From: CAZTBB01 sp964611755
GTDB taxonomy: Bacteria; Pseudomonadota; Alphaproteobacteria; Micavibrionales; Micavibrionaceae
Direction: 5' to 3'
Assembly (NCBI GenBank): GCA_964611755.1
Contig: CAZTBB010000001.1
Location: forward strand, 75,928-139,927
Length of the DNA stretch: 64,000 bases
Below the pieces are notes generated by a model. It did no database searches, had not been told where the DNA came from, and was given only the letters and a program-made list of their open reading frames with translations. Position numbers and translations under genes: made by a program. This document shows positions 35,046-44,481 of this stretch, piece after piece. Every line of letters begins with the position of its first letter. Positions within the stretch are counted from its first letter, which is position 1.

Positions 35046-37220
35046 ATGACTGTCCAGTCAGGCAATATCCAAGCGAAACAGGCGAGTGTGGTGACACAGG
35101 ATCAAAAAAGTGGCGTATCTAGGCTGTCTCTGCTTTTCAGCGGGTCACCGGCGCGCATCTGGAAAAGCCGGATTAGCTGGCGCATTACGCTGGTCGTGTT
35201 TTTGACCATTCTGACAGTCCAAGCCGCTATTTTGAACATTACAGCCAAGGATTTTGAACAATCACGCCTTGTCGATCTTCGTGAGACGGGGCGCTCGGCC
35301 ATTGTGCCGTTGATTAATATGAGCGGTATTGATTTCTTTGCCTCTCCCTTTGATAACGCGGATATGAACCGCTTGCTTTCGACAACGCGCGTCAATGGCC
35401 TTGTGGTTTATGCCAGTGATTTGAGCCTGATCAAAGCCTATGGAGAGCCAACAGCGCTGACGGTGCTCGATCAAAACAGCCTTGAGCGGGAGTATTACAG
35501 CCCCGATGGTAGTGCATATGAAACAATTTTCAGATCCAATGATCTCTCGAGGCCTTATATCATTTTGGCACGCTTTGATGCCGGCCATATCAAAAAGGAA
35601 GTCGAGAGTTTTGTTCGGCAAACAATCATTATCATGCTTTTGATGTCGGCATTTGTCACGGCGGTTTTGATGATTGCTCTTGGGCATTGGTTGTTGGAAC
35701 CGATTTTGTTTATGCGCAATAATTTGATTGCAGCATCAAAAAATCCGGAAGACCCGGAAATTGAAAATTCTCCCTTTGATGGCGGCGATGAAATCGGAGA
35801 GGCTATCGAAATTGCCCAAAAATTGATTTATCAGAATGCTGATAACATGCACCGCATGAAAAGCGCAGCAGAAGATAAAATTCATAAGCTGGCTTATTAC
35901 GACACCCTTACGGGCTTGCCAAACAGAACGATGTTCCTGGAAAAATTGGCCGAGGCCACACGCGAGTTAAAAGATAATAAGAATATGCGCTTTGCCGTTA
36001 TTACCGTTGATTTGGATCATTTCAAGGATATCAATGACTCGATGGGGCATAATGTGGGTGATGCGATTTTGCGCGCTGTCGGAAAACGCCTGCGCTCGGC
36101 TTTGCCGGATTCGGCCACAGTTTCCCGAACAGGTGAGGATGAATATGCAATTATGATGTCTTTGGCATCGGGAACATCGGCCTATGAAATTGCAACGCGC
36201 ATTGCCGGTGTTGTACGCAATGAGCCATTCAAAGTGTTTACCGAAGAATTTCAAGTGCGATCATCGATCGGGGTGTCCACATTCCCGGATAATGGTACAG
36301 ACCCTGATCAGGTGCTAAAGAACGCCGATATTGCGCTGAACCGTGCCAAGGAAGATGGGCGTGATACGATCAAAGAATATTCTGAAGATTTTGATCGTAT
36401 GGTGCAACAACGCTTCCAAATGTTGCGTGATTTGCGTGATGCTCTGGAGCTGGAGCAATTCCAATTATTCTATCAGCCACAGCTTGACCTGAAATCCGGC
36501 AAGATTATCGGTGCCGAGGCATTGCTGCGTTGGTGGAAGCCGGATAACTCAAAAGAAGGCGGATCATTTATTTCGCCCGGTGAATTTATTCCCGTGGCCG
36601 AGCAATCCGGCTTGATCCTTCCCATCGGGGAATGGGTGATGAAACGCGCATGTCAGGATGCAAAAGCCTGGCGCGAAAAACATGGCATTGATGCCAGTGT
36701 GGCGATTAATATTTCTGCGGCGCAATTTACACAAAGTAATCTTGTCGCCAATGTCAAAGATGTCTTGAAAGATACAGGCATTGATCCAAATTGTCTTGAG
36801 CTGGAAGTGACTGAGAGCCTGTTTATGGATGATGTGGAACACACAATCGATACATTGCATTCATTGAGCAGCCTTGGCATTGAAATTTCTATTGATGATT
36901 TTGGTACGGGCTATTCCTCTTTGTCTTATTTGCGTCAATTCCCGATTGATCGTTTGAAAATTGACCAGTCTTTTATTCGTAATGCGCTGAATAACCCGGA
37001 TGATGCATCGATTGCGGAGACGATTGTAGCCCTTGGCCATTCGTTGAATTTGAAGGTTATCGCGGAAGGTGTGGAGACCAAGGACCATGAAAGCTTTTTG
37101 ATTGAAAAGGGCTGTGATGAGGTTCAGGGATATCGTTATTCTCGCCCTGTGCCGCTTAGTGAGTTCATTACCTTTGCCAAAAACTACAATCAGGATTTAT
37201 CCCAATTTGATGCCGGCTAG
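35046..37220 (+). CDS. Membrane GGDEF-EAL protein (cyclic di-GMP turnover)
   Basis: 724 residues. Two membrane segments (about 46-66 and 192-212) enclose a ~125-residue periplasmic sensor, followed by a HAMP-like region, a GGDEF domain (about 280-445) and an EAL domain (about 460-712). The GGDEF active loop reads RTGEDEY (361-367), a GG-to-GE change with Tyr for Phe. The EAL side is complete: EALLRWW (491), NISAAQF, LEVTES, DDFGTGYSS (617), KIDQSFI and AEGVET. It is probably a c-di-GMP phosphodiesterase with a possibly weak or GTP-binding regulatory GGDEF. No RxxD inhibition site is seen upstream of the loop. Confidence 0.93.
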   Translation: MTVQSGNIQAKQASVVTQDQKSGVSRLSLLFSGSPARIWKSRISWRITLVVFLTILTVQAAILNITAKDFEQSRLVDLRETGRSAIVPLINMSGIDFFASPFDNADMNRLLSTTRVNGLVVYASDLSLIKAYGEPTALTVLDQNSLEREYYSPDGSAYETIFRSNDLSRPYIILARFDAGHIKKEVESFVRQTIIIMLLMSAFVTAVLMIALGHWLLEPILFMRNNLIAASKNPEDPEIENSPFDGGDEIGEAIEIAQKLIYQNADNMHRMKSAAEDKIHKLAYYDTLTGLPNRTMFLEKLAEATRELKDNKNMRFAVITVDLDHFKDINDSMGHNVGDAILRAVGKRLRSALPDSATVSRTGEDEYAIMMSLASGTSAYEIATRIAGVVRNEPFKVFTEEFQVRSSIGVSTFPDNGTDPDQVLKNADIALNRAKEDGRDTIKEYSEDFDRMVQQRFQMLRDLRDALELEQFQLFYQPQLDLKSGKIIGAEALLRWWKPDNSKEGGSFISPGEFIPVAEQSGLILPIGEWVMKRACQDAKAWREKHGIDASVAINISAAQFTQSNLVANVKDVLKDTGIDPNCLELEVTESLFMDDVEHTIDTLHSLSSLGIEISIDDFGTGYSSLSYLRQFPIDRLKIDQSFIRNALNNPDDASIAETIVALGHSLNLKVIAEGVETKDHESFLIEKGCDEVQGYRYSRPVPLSEFITFAKNYNQDLSQFDAG

Positions 37221-37226
37221 GCAGGT

Positions 37227-38114
37227 TTAATTTTCTTGTTTTTCATCTTTATTAAAAAGTTGATTACGGAACCATGTGGTTTGCCGTTTGGCGTATTGCC
37301 GCGTCTCTGCTTGTGATTTTTCTATCGCCTCGTCCTTGTTCATAGTCCCTGTGATATAAGACCAGAGGTGACGAAAACCCAGAGCTTTGGTCAAGGGCAC
37401 GCCATCGATAACATCGCCGTCTTCAATGCGCTTGCCAAAGGCTTCCACTTCTTCGAGAGCGCCGATCTCAAGCATTCTTGCGAAGCGCTGATTGCAATTA
37501 TTATACAGCACGCTGCGCTCGGGCATGACCAAATGAATTTCAAAATCCCAATTTTCGGGGGGCATGAGGCGTGGAAGTTTTTGCCATTCAGACAGCGATT
37601 TTCCCGTGGCTTGCAGAACTTCCCATGCGCGTACAAGGCGTGCCGTATGATAGGGGTGAAAACGTGCAGCCATAACCGGGTCATGTTCTTGGAGCATCTC
37701 ATGGAAGCCGGGATTGCCAAGCTCTTGTTGCAAGGCTACGGCTTGCGCACGAATGTCATCGGGTACATCCGGCATGGGTGATAACCCATCCATCAAGGCC
37801 TTGATATAAAGGCCGGAACCGCCGCATATGATCGGCGTTTGCCCTTGTGCAATGACATCATGAATTAGCGGCTCGGCAATTTCACGCCAGTTTCCCGCCG
37901 AGCATGGATCATTGGGGTGTAAATGGCTGTAGAGGCGGTGAGGTGCCTTGTTGAGGTCATTCTTATCCGGCTGGGCGGTCAGGATCGGAAGATCATCATA
38001 GATTTGCATGGAGTCACAATTAATAATCACTCCATCATATTTCTCGGCGAGATCGAGTGCCTTTTGTGATTTTCCACTGGCCGTAGGGCCGGCAATAATA
38101 TGAATTTTATGCAC
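37227..38114 (-). CDS. miaA: tRNA dimethylallyltransferase
   Basis: 295 residues. P-loop AGPTASGKSQKALDLAE, DSMQIYDDLPILTAQPD and GGSGLYIKALMDGLSPMPD match MiaA, which transfers a dimethylallyl group to the N6 of A37 in tRNAs reading UNN codons. The gene is the last of the hflK-hflC-degP-miaA stretch on the minus strand, and ends against the GGDEF-EAL gene. Confidence 0.96.
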   Translation of the reverse strand: MHKIHIIAGPTASGKSQKALDLAEKYDGVIINCDSMQIYDDLPILTAQPDKNDLNKAPHRLYSHLHPNDPCSAGNWREIAEPLIHDVIAQGQTPIICGGSGLYIKALMDGLSPMPDVPDDIRAQAVALQQELGNPGFHEMLQEHDPVMAARFHPYHTARLVRAWEVLQATGKSLSEWQKLPRLMPPENWDFEIHLVMPERSVLYNNCNQRFARMLEIGALEEVEAFGKRIEDGDVIDGVPLTKALGFRHLWSYITGTMNKDEAIEKSQAETRQYAKRQTTWFRNQLFNKDEKQEN

Positions 38115-38148
38115 GGTTTTATGCCTAAAAAAAAATAAGCCTGTTTTA

Positions 38149-38181
38149 AAAAGGCGCCTTATCCGTTATGACGGCGCCTTT
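38149..38181 (-). terminator. Terminator after degP
   Basis: GGCGCC flanked by A and T tracts: AAAGGCGCC (38150-38158) pairs with GGCGCCTTT (38173-38181) across a 14-base loop. On the minus strand the second arm runs into TTTTTAAAA. It lies between degP and miaA, so miaA may have its own promoter. Confidence 0.65.
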
Positions 38182-38189
38182 ACATAGTT

Positions 38190-39728
38190 TTAGTTTTTCT
38201 TTTTATCGCTTTTTTCTTTGTCTTTATCTTTGTTTTTGGTGTCTGGTTTTTCCAAACGCAAAGCGACAAAGCGTGCATCACCGCTTCTGTTGACAAGCAA
38301 AAGAATTGAGCTGCGATCTTGTTTGACGGCTTTTTCGACAATCTCTTTGGCTTGATCGGTTTTTGTCACGGCCGTTTGGTTGATTTCAACAATGACATCC
38401 CCTTGAAGCAGCCCTTTCATAGCGGCATCACTTGTCTCGCTTACCTCTGTGATGATCAGACCTTGAACATCCGCAGAGAGTGCGAATTCATCACGTAATG
38501 CCTCGTTCAGAGCTTGTAGTTTGAGGCCAAGAGGCTCAATCTCTGTGCCCTTCATCGCCGTATCATCTTCGGGCATGGTCGAGCTGGCGATCAAGCCTTC
38601 TTCTTCTGCCTTTTCAAGTTCGCCTATTCTGACATCAACTTTGACAATTTTGCCCTCACGCCAGAGCTCAACCTCAACTTTGGCATCGATATCTGTTTCG
38701 GCCACAATACGCGGCAATTGGCGCATCGTATCAACATCCTGGCCATTAAAGCGCATAATGACATCACCGGCCTGAATACCTGCGGCTTCTGCAGGACCTT
38801 CTGGCGTCAGGCTTGCAACCAAAGCGCCTTGTGCCTCTTTCAAGCCGAGGCTTTCGGCGATTTCTTCATTCACAGTTTGAATGCGAACGCCAAGCCACCC
38901 GCGGCGTGTGCGGCCATATTTAATAATCTGATCAATAACAGGCTTGGCCAATGCGGAGGGAATGGCAAAGCCAATGCCAACCGATCCGCCGGAGGGTGAA
39001 AAGATAGCCGTATTGATTCCAATAACACGCCCGATCATATCAAACATCGGACCGCCGGAATTTCCGCGGTTAATAGAGGCATCCGTTTGGATAAAGTCAT
39101 CATACGGGCCGGAATTGATATCACGCTGACGTGCGGAGACAATACCAGCTGTTACCGTACCACCCAGACCAAAGGGGTTACCAATGGCAACAACCCAGTC
39201 ACCAACGCGCAGGCGATCGCTTTCGCCAAATTTTACAGCCGTTAGCTCTTTATCCGTTTTTACTTGAAGCACGGCCAAATCCGTTTTTTCATCACGGCCA
39301 ATCACCTCGGCCTCGATTGTTTCATCATCATGGAATGTCACGCGCACCTCGTCGGCATCGCGAATGACATGGTTGTTGGTGACGATATACCCTTTTTCGG
39401 CATCAATAATAAAGCCGGAGCCCAGAGATGCAGGCGGAATAGCGGGGCTTGATGGCCCGCCGCGGCGCTCAAAAAATTCCTCGAAAAAGTCTTCAAAAGG
39501 GGAGCCCGGGGGAAATTGAGGAAGATCAGGCATATCGGCTATATCGCCAACTTTTTGCGTGGATGAGATATTCACAACAGCCGGAAGAAGGTCATCGACA
39601 AGCTCAGCGAAACTATCCGGCCCGCTAAAGCTTCCAAAGCCTTGGGCGTCAGCAGAATTATTCGTCATGAAAACAGCACCTGACATCAAGCAGGCCATTA
39701 AAAATAATCCAACGAGAAATTTGCGCAT
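38190..39728 (-). CDS. degP: Periplasmic serine protease/chaperone, DegP/Do family
   Basis: 512 residues: signal peptide (1-29, ending NNSADA), trypsin-like domain with His120 (VTNNHVI), Asp150 (KTDLAVL) and Ser224 (RGNSGGPMF), then two PDZ domains (about 290-380 and 395-490) and a Lys/Asp-rich tail (KNKDKDKEKSDKKKN). It degrades or refolds misfolded envelope proteins. It shares a strand with hflK and hflC, an arrangement known in proteobacteria. A gene name such as mucD could equally be used. Confidence 0.94.
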   Translation of the reverse strand: MRKFLVGLFLMACLMSGAVFMTNNSADAQGFGSFSGPDSFAELVDDLLPAVVNISSTQKVGDIADMPDLPQFPPGSPFEDFFEEFFERRGGPSSPAIPPASLGSGFIIDAEKGYIVTNNHVIRDADEVRVTFHDDETIEAEVIGRDEKTDLAVLQVKTDKELTAVKFGESDRLRVGDWVVAIGNPFGLGGTVTAGIVSARQRDINSGPYDDFIQTDASINRGNSGGPMFDMIGRVIGINTAIFSPSGGSVGIGFAIPSALAKPVIDQIIKYGRTRRGWLGVRIQTVNEEIAESLGLKEAQGALVASLTPEGPAEAAGIQAGDVIMRFNGQDVDTMRQLPRIVAETDIDAKVEVELWREGKIVKVDVRIGELEKAEEEGLIASSTMPEDDTAMKGTEIEPLGLKLQALNEALRDEFALSADVQGLIITEVSETSDAAMKGLLQGDVIVEINQTAVTKTDQAKEIVEKAVKQDRSSILLLVNRSGDARFVALRLEKPDTKNKDKDKEKSDKKKN

Positions 39729-39868
39729 AATATCCTCTTTTAATTGATTGAATCCATGCGCTCTTGCGCTATGAAAATAGCGATCTTAAAGAACGCGACA
39801 TTAAACTCTAAGCCTTGCTTATGAGTGGGTCAACACCCGAGTGCGGGAAAAGATGTTTCGGGTCGGTG

Positions 39869-40840
39869 CTAACGCCCGTCACTATCCTGGAAGTAGCGGA
39901 AAAAGTCACTATTCGGGGATAAGATCAAACGTGTATCAGGATCAGCCAATGTGTTTCTATAGGCTTCCATCGAGCGGATAAAGGAATAGAAATCCTTATC
40001 CTTATTGAAGGCATTGGCATAGATTTTAAAAGCTTCATTGTCGCCTTGACCTCTGATTTTTTGAGAATCACGCTGAGCTTCCGCCAATAGAACTGCACGC
40101 TCTTTTTCGGCCGTAGAGCGAATTTCCAAGGCACGCTCTTCCCCTTTGGCGCGTGTTTCTGTGGCGCGCTCTTTAAGCTCGGAAATCATACGGCGTACTG
40201 TTGATGTTCGAAGGTCAGCCGTCAAATCAGCACGGACAATGCGGACATCGACAATTTCAATACCAAGTTCGTCTTTTTCTATGCTGCGGTTTACGCGCTG
40301 CTGGATATCACTCATGATTTTTGTACGATCACTAGAAAGCAATTCCTCAAGCGTTGTTTTACCAAGAACTGCACGAGTGGCATCGGCCAGAATACTCTCA
40401 ATACGGCCATTGGCATTAAAAACAGTGCCGAGCGTTTTTAGGAATTGGAGCGGGTCAACAATTTTGTAGCGGGCAAAAGTATCAACAATGATGGGCTCCC
40501 CGCTGACATCACCAAAGCCGGCAGGATCGGAATTATCTGCAGCCTCTCCTTCTGCGGCAACGGAACGCAGGACAGTCTGGTTTGAAATAACAACCTGATT
40601 GGGTGCGGGATCAACAGAGAGAATACGCTTGTCAAAATAGCGCACATCTTGGATGAACGGGATTTTTACATGCAATCCGGGGCCTTTGATCAGGCTGGAC
40701 GGATTGTCTCTATCACCAACCGGTTGACCAAGTTGAAGCACAATGGCTTGTTCACGCTGGTCGACTGTGAAAAGAGATTGTGAGGCAATGATAAGGCCCA
40801 GAGCTATGATGGCTAAAAATCCAATAAGTAGTTTATTCAT
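39869..40840 (-). CDS. hflC: FtsH modulator HflC
   Basis: 323 residues: one N-terminal membrane segment (MNKLLIGFLAIIALGLIIA) and a band-7/SPFH domain (DQREQAIVLQLGQPV, HVKIPFIQDVRYFDKRI, DARVRIV-like VDVRIVRADL) with a C-terminal coiled coil (RAKGEERALEIRSTAEKERA). With HflK it caps the FtsH protease in the inner membrane. An insertion of about 25 residues (AAEGEAADNSDPAGFGDVSG) interrupts the SPFH domain. It follows hflK by 57 bases. Confidence 0.95.
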   Translation of the reverse strand: MNKLLIGFLAIIALGLIIASQSLFTVDQREQAIVLQLGQPVGDRDNPSSLIKGPGLHVKIPFIQDVRYFDKRILSVDPAPNQVVISNQTVLRSVAAEGEAADNSDPAGFGDVSGEPIIVDTFARYKIVDPLQFLKTLGTVFNANGRIESILADATRAVLGKTTLEELLSSDRTKIMSDIQQRVNRSIEKDELGIEIVDVRIVRADLTADLRTSTVRRMISELKERATETRAKGEERALEIRSTAEKERAVLLAEAQRDSQKIRGQGDNEAFKIYANAFNKDKDFYSFIRSMEAYRNTLADPDTRLILSPNSDFFRYFQDSDGR

Positions 40841-40897
40841 CGTTTTTTCTTTTCCGTTTTAAATTTTCGTTTTGTACTTTTGAGAGCCCTTAAATGG

Positions 40898-41992
40898 CTA
40901 TTGCGCGTTGCTTGATCGGCGAAGCTCATTCAACGGCAAGTAAGGCACAACACCTGTGCCAGAGCCTTGATCATCCATGATGATTTTAGAGGCGTTGTTC
41001 AACACTTCTTCCATTGTTTCAATAAAGATACGCTCACGCGTTACATCCTTGCCTGTGATATAGGCCTGATAAACGGAATTGAAGCGGTCCGCATCCCCTG
41101 TTGCTCTGGCAACGGTTGATTGTTTATAGGCTTCTGCTTCCTGCAAAAGCTTGATGGCTTCCCCGCGTGCACGCGGAATAATGTCCTCGCGGTAGGCTTG
41201 TGCTCTATTCTGGACATCTTCACCATCCTGTTTGGCAGATTGAACATCTTGGAAAGCATCCTGCACATCCGGGTGAACTTCGGCTTGTTGGATCAAAACC
41301 TGATTGATGTTTACACCGGAATTATATTCATCCAGATTTTTTTGAATAATATCCTTGGCGCGCAAAGCCACTTCTTCACGGTCTGTCGTGATGATCGGGA
41401 ACATATTGGTTTGTCCGACAACTTCGCGGATCGCACTTTCCGCTACCTTTTTGATTGTGTTTTCCTGATCCTGGATTTCAAAGAGGAAATCTTCGGATGA
41501 CTTGATATTCCAGAGAATAACAAGATCCAGATCAACGATATTTCTATCGGAGGTCAGCATAAGGCTCTCTTCCGGCACATTTTGTGTTTGTGCCCCGCTG
41601 CGTGCAAAACGATCAAAGAATCCAATCGTCATGCGGCGCAATGTATTCACATTCACCTTGGTTCCGTTTTCGATCGGTGCCGGAAAGTGATAGCCGAGGC
41701 CTTCATTTGTTTGGGTGCGATCCCATGCGCCAAAGCGCTGGACAACCATGTGTTCACCGGGGTTAACAATGTAAAATCCGCTGGCAAGCCATAGCATTAC
41801 AATAGCGGCAACAACTAAAACGACTTTGCCGCCGCCAAAATTTCCAGGCATGGCTGTACGGAAATTTTCACGCGCATTGCGCAAGATATCATCAAGGTCA
41901 GGTTGATCATCATGAGGGCCGCGTCCATCATCATTTCCGGGCTTTCCCCATGGGTTTTTTCCATTTCCACCAGATTTATTTTCCCAAGGCAT
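40898..41992 (-). CDS. hflK: FtsH modulator HflK
   Basis: 364 residues: a Gly/Asn/Pro-rich cytoplasmic head (MPWENKSGGNGKNPWGKPGN), a membrane segment (about 55-77, VVLVVAAIVMLWLASGFYIV), then the band-7 domain (NPGEHMVVQRFGAW, NIVDLDLVILWNI) and a coiled-coil end with ARGEAIKLLQEAEAY. It is the partner of HflC in the complex that controls FtsH access and membrane protein quality control. It is the first gene of the operon and is divergent from mrp. Confidence 0.95.
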   Translation of the reverse strand: MPWENKSGGNGKNPWGKPGNDDGRGPHDDQPDLDDILRNARENFRTAMPGNFGGGKVVLVVAAIVMLWLASGFYIVNPGEHMVVQRFGAWDRTQTNEGLGYHFPAPIENGTKVNVNTLRRMTIGFFDRFARSGAQTQNVPEESLMLTSDRNIVDLDLVILWNIKSSEDFLFEIQDQENTIKKVAESAIREVVGQTNMFPIITTDREEVALRAKDIIQKNLDEYNSGVNINQVLIQQAEVHPDVQDAFQDVQSAKQDGEDVQNRAQAYREDIIPRARGEAIKLLQEAEAYKQSTVARATGDADRFNSVYQAYITGKDVTRERIFIETMEEVLNNASKIIMDDQGSGTGVVPYLPLNELRRSSNAQ

Positions 41993-42073
41993 TTAAATTA
42001 TCCATTACTTTTTGATTAAATTTCGAATAACAATATCTTTTTCTGGAATGAAGGCAAGGAAAACCGAACAAAA

Positions 42074-43132
42074 ATGACTCAAAATCGTCAAGAAGAGATA
42101 GCAAAACTTCTCAGGCAGATCGATGCGCCATCATCCGGGCATGGGTCTGTTACTTTATCAGACATGATTGAATCCGTTCATTGTGATGACACGCAGCTTG
42201 TCGTGATGATCTTGGTTGATCCAAAAGACGGGCCCCAATTAGAGCCATTGCGTCAGGAGGCCGAGAAATTGCTGGCCCATCATTTTGATGATTTAAAGGT
42301 GAGTGTGATTTTAACGGCCGAAGCGGCGCAACAAAAAGCCCCGGCCTCTTCGATGCCGGATCCGCATGGCATGAATAAAAACCCGCCCTTGGATTTGCCG
42401 ATTAAACACATCATAGCCGTTGCCTCCGGTAAGGGCGGTGTCGGAAAATCGACCGTGTCTATGAATTTGGCTATCGCACTGGCCAAGCAGGGCTATAAAA
42501 CAGGATTGCTGGATGCCGATATTTACGGCCCCTCTATCCCCAAGATGAGTGCACTTGAGGGGCAAAAGCCGGATTTTAATGACGATAATCAGATTATTCC
42601 CTTGCACGCCCACGGCTTGAAAATCATGTCGATTGGCTTCATGGTCAAGAATGAAGAAGCGCTTGTCTGGCGCGGCCCCATGGTGCAAAGCGCGATTTAC
42701 CAGATGTTCCGGGATGTGGAATGGCGAGCCGAAGGCGAGGATGAGCTGGATGTTCTCATCGTTGATATGCCGCCCGGCACGGGTGATGCGCAACTGACAT
42801 TGGCGCAAAAAGTTCCTGTATCCGGTGCCATTATTGTCTCCACGCCGCAGGATATTGCCCTCATCGATGCGCGCAAGGCTGTGGCAATGTTTGAAAAAGT
42901 CGGTGTGCCGATTTGGGGCGTCATTGAGAATATGAGCACGCATATCTGTTCGAATTGCGGGCATGAAGATCCGATATTTGGCCATGGCGGTGCCGAGAAT
43001 GAGGCGCAAAATCTGGGCGTGTCTTTCTTGGGTGCAATTCCTTTGGAAAGATCTATTCGAGAGCATGCTGATCAAGGCAAGCCAGTAGATGATCATTTTA
43101 AGGCGATAGCAGAGAAAATTGTGCTGGATTAA
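42074..43132 (+). CDS. Mrp/ApbC Fe-S cluster carrier P-loop ATPase
   Basis: 352 residues. The N-terminal MIP18-like (DUF59) domain (1-85) is joined by a Pro-rich linker to the ParA-like domain with Walker A ASGKGGVGKSTVSMN, GLLDADIYGPSIPKM, VLIVDMPPGTGDAQLTL and the cluster-binding CxxC in HICSNCGHED. It assembles and delivers [4Fe-4S] clusters. The gene is divergent from hflK and convergent with purD, ending three bases from the latter. Confidence 0.94.
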   Translation: MTQNRQEEIAKLLRQIDAPSSGHGSVTLSDMIESVHCDDTQLVVMILVDPKDGPQLEPLRQEAEKLLAHHFDDLKVSVILTAEAAQQKAPASSMPDPHGMNKNPPLDLPIKHIIAVASGKGGVGKSTVSMNLAIALAKQGYKTGLLDADIYGPSIPKMSALEGQKPDFNDDNQIIPLHAHGLKIMSIGFMVKNEEALVWRGPMVQSAIYQMFRDVEWRAEGEDELDVLIVDMPPGTGDAQLTLAQKVPVSGAIIVSTPQDIALIDARKAVAMFEKVGVPIWGVIENMSTHICSNCGHEDPIFGHGGAENEAQNLGVSFLGAIPLERSIREHADQGKPVDDHFKAIAEKIVLD

Positions 43133-43135
43133 GCT

Positions 43136-44428
43136 TTAATCCATAAGGGCACGCCAGCCAATATCACGGCGGCAGAATCCATCAGGCCAGTCAATTTTAT
43201 CAATCGCGGCATAGGCACTGTCTTTTGATTCTTTGAGAGTATCGCCAAGTGCCGTGACCCCAAGAACGCGCCCACCAATACTGAGCAGTTTGCCATGATC
43301 ATCTTTTTTTGTGCCTGCATGAAAGATGATCACGTTATCCGTATCACTCGCGGCATTAACATCAAGAATAGGCGTGTTTTTCGGGTAAGTTCCGGGATAG
43401 CCTTCTGTCGCCATAACAACACACATGGCCGGGCGCTCGCTCCATGTAACGGAGCCCTTGATTTCATCCAAACGGCCATGCGCCCCTGCGCTCAGGATAT
43501 CCAGCAAATCGCCTTGCAAGCGCGGAATAAGCACCTGACACTCGGGGTCACCAAAACGGACATTATATTCCAGAAGATAAGGCTCACCGCGCACCACCAT
43601 CACGCCGGCATACAGAACACCGGTAAACGGGCATCCTTCTTTAGCCATGGCATCGATTGTGGGTTGAATAATGCGGTGAAGAATTTTTTCTTCAAGCTCA
43701 GGCGACATGAGTCGCGCCGGAGAATAAGCGCCCATGCCTCCTGTATTTGGACCTACATCACCATCAAAGGCGCGCTTGTGGTCTTGCGCCGAGGTCAGGG
43801 GAAGCATTGATGTCCCATCGGCAAGGGCAAAGTAGCTGAGTTCTTCGCCATCGAGAAATTCTTCAACGACGATTTCTGCCCCGGCATCACCGAACTTGTT
43901 TTCCTCAAGCATATTATCAACGGCTTGAAGCGCCTCTTCTTTTGTCTCGGCAATGATCACACCTTTACCGGCCGCAAGGCCATCGGCTTTGACAACAATA
44001 GGCATCCCTTTTTCAGCCGCCAAATCTTCGATAAATTGTTTAGCGGGCGCCACATCTTTAAAACGTGCATAGCGCGCCGTCGGGATATTATAGGTGGCAC
44101 ATAAATCTTTCATAAAGCCTTTGGAGCCCTCGAGGCGGGCGGCAGATTTGCTCGGGCCAAAAACAGCAATGCCCTGTTTTTGTAATTTATCAGCCAAGCC
44201 CAGAACAAGCGGTGCTTCCGGACCGACAATAACAAGATCAATTTTTTCTTGAACCGCAAATTTAGTCAGGCCATCCACATCTTCCGCAGCGATGTTTACA
44301 GGCTCTGCACTTTCATTAATGCCTGCATTCCCCGGAGCGCAGAAAAGCGCCTTACAGTTTCTTGATTGTGACAAGCCCCAAGCCAAAGCATGTTCTCTTC
44401 CACCAGATCCAACCAATAATACGCGCAT
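43136..44428 (-). CDS. purD: Phosphoribosylamine-glycine ligase
   Basis: 430 residues. ATP-grasp enzyme with LLVGSGGREHALAW, GPEAPLVLGLAD, VKADGLAAGKGVIIA, EEFLDGEELSYFAL, DVGPNTGGMGAYSP and EYNVRFGDPECQVLIP. It condenses glycine and phosphoribosylamine in step two of purine synthesis. It lies alone on the minus strand between mrp and putA, with 53 bases separating it from putA upstream. Confidence 0.97.
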   Translation of the reverse strand: MRVLLVGSGGREHALAWGLSQSRNCKALFCAPGNAGINESAEPVNIAAEDVDGLTKFAVQEKIDLVIVGPEAPLVLGLADKLQKQGIAVFGPSKSAARLEGSKGFMKDLCATYNIPTARYARFKDVAPAKQFIEDLAAEKGMPIVVKADGLAAGKGVIIAETKEEALQAVDNMLEENKFGDAGAEIVVEEFLDGEELSYFALADGTSMLPLTSAQDHKRAFDGDVGPNTGGMGAYSPARLMSPELEEKILHRIIQPTIDAMAKEGCPFTGVLYAGVMVVRGEPYLLEYNVRFGDPECQVLIPRLQGDLLDILSAGAHGRLDEIKGSVTWSERPAMCVVMATEGYPGTYPKNTPILDVNAASDTDNVIIFHAGTKKDDHGKLLSIGGRVLGVTALGDTLKESKDSAYAAIDKIDWPDGFCRRDIGWRALMD

Positions 44429-44481
44429 CTTTAAAACCTCTTAAGGAATAGTAGTAAAACCGAATATTGAGCTAGTTTAAT

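Noticed and set aside
42311..43096. 261-residue open frame on the minus strand
   Set aside because: It lies entirely antisense to mrp, whose protein has clear family motifs, and its own translation is rich in His/Arg with no domain; a shadow of the codon bias of mrp.
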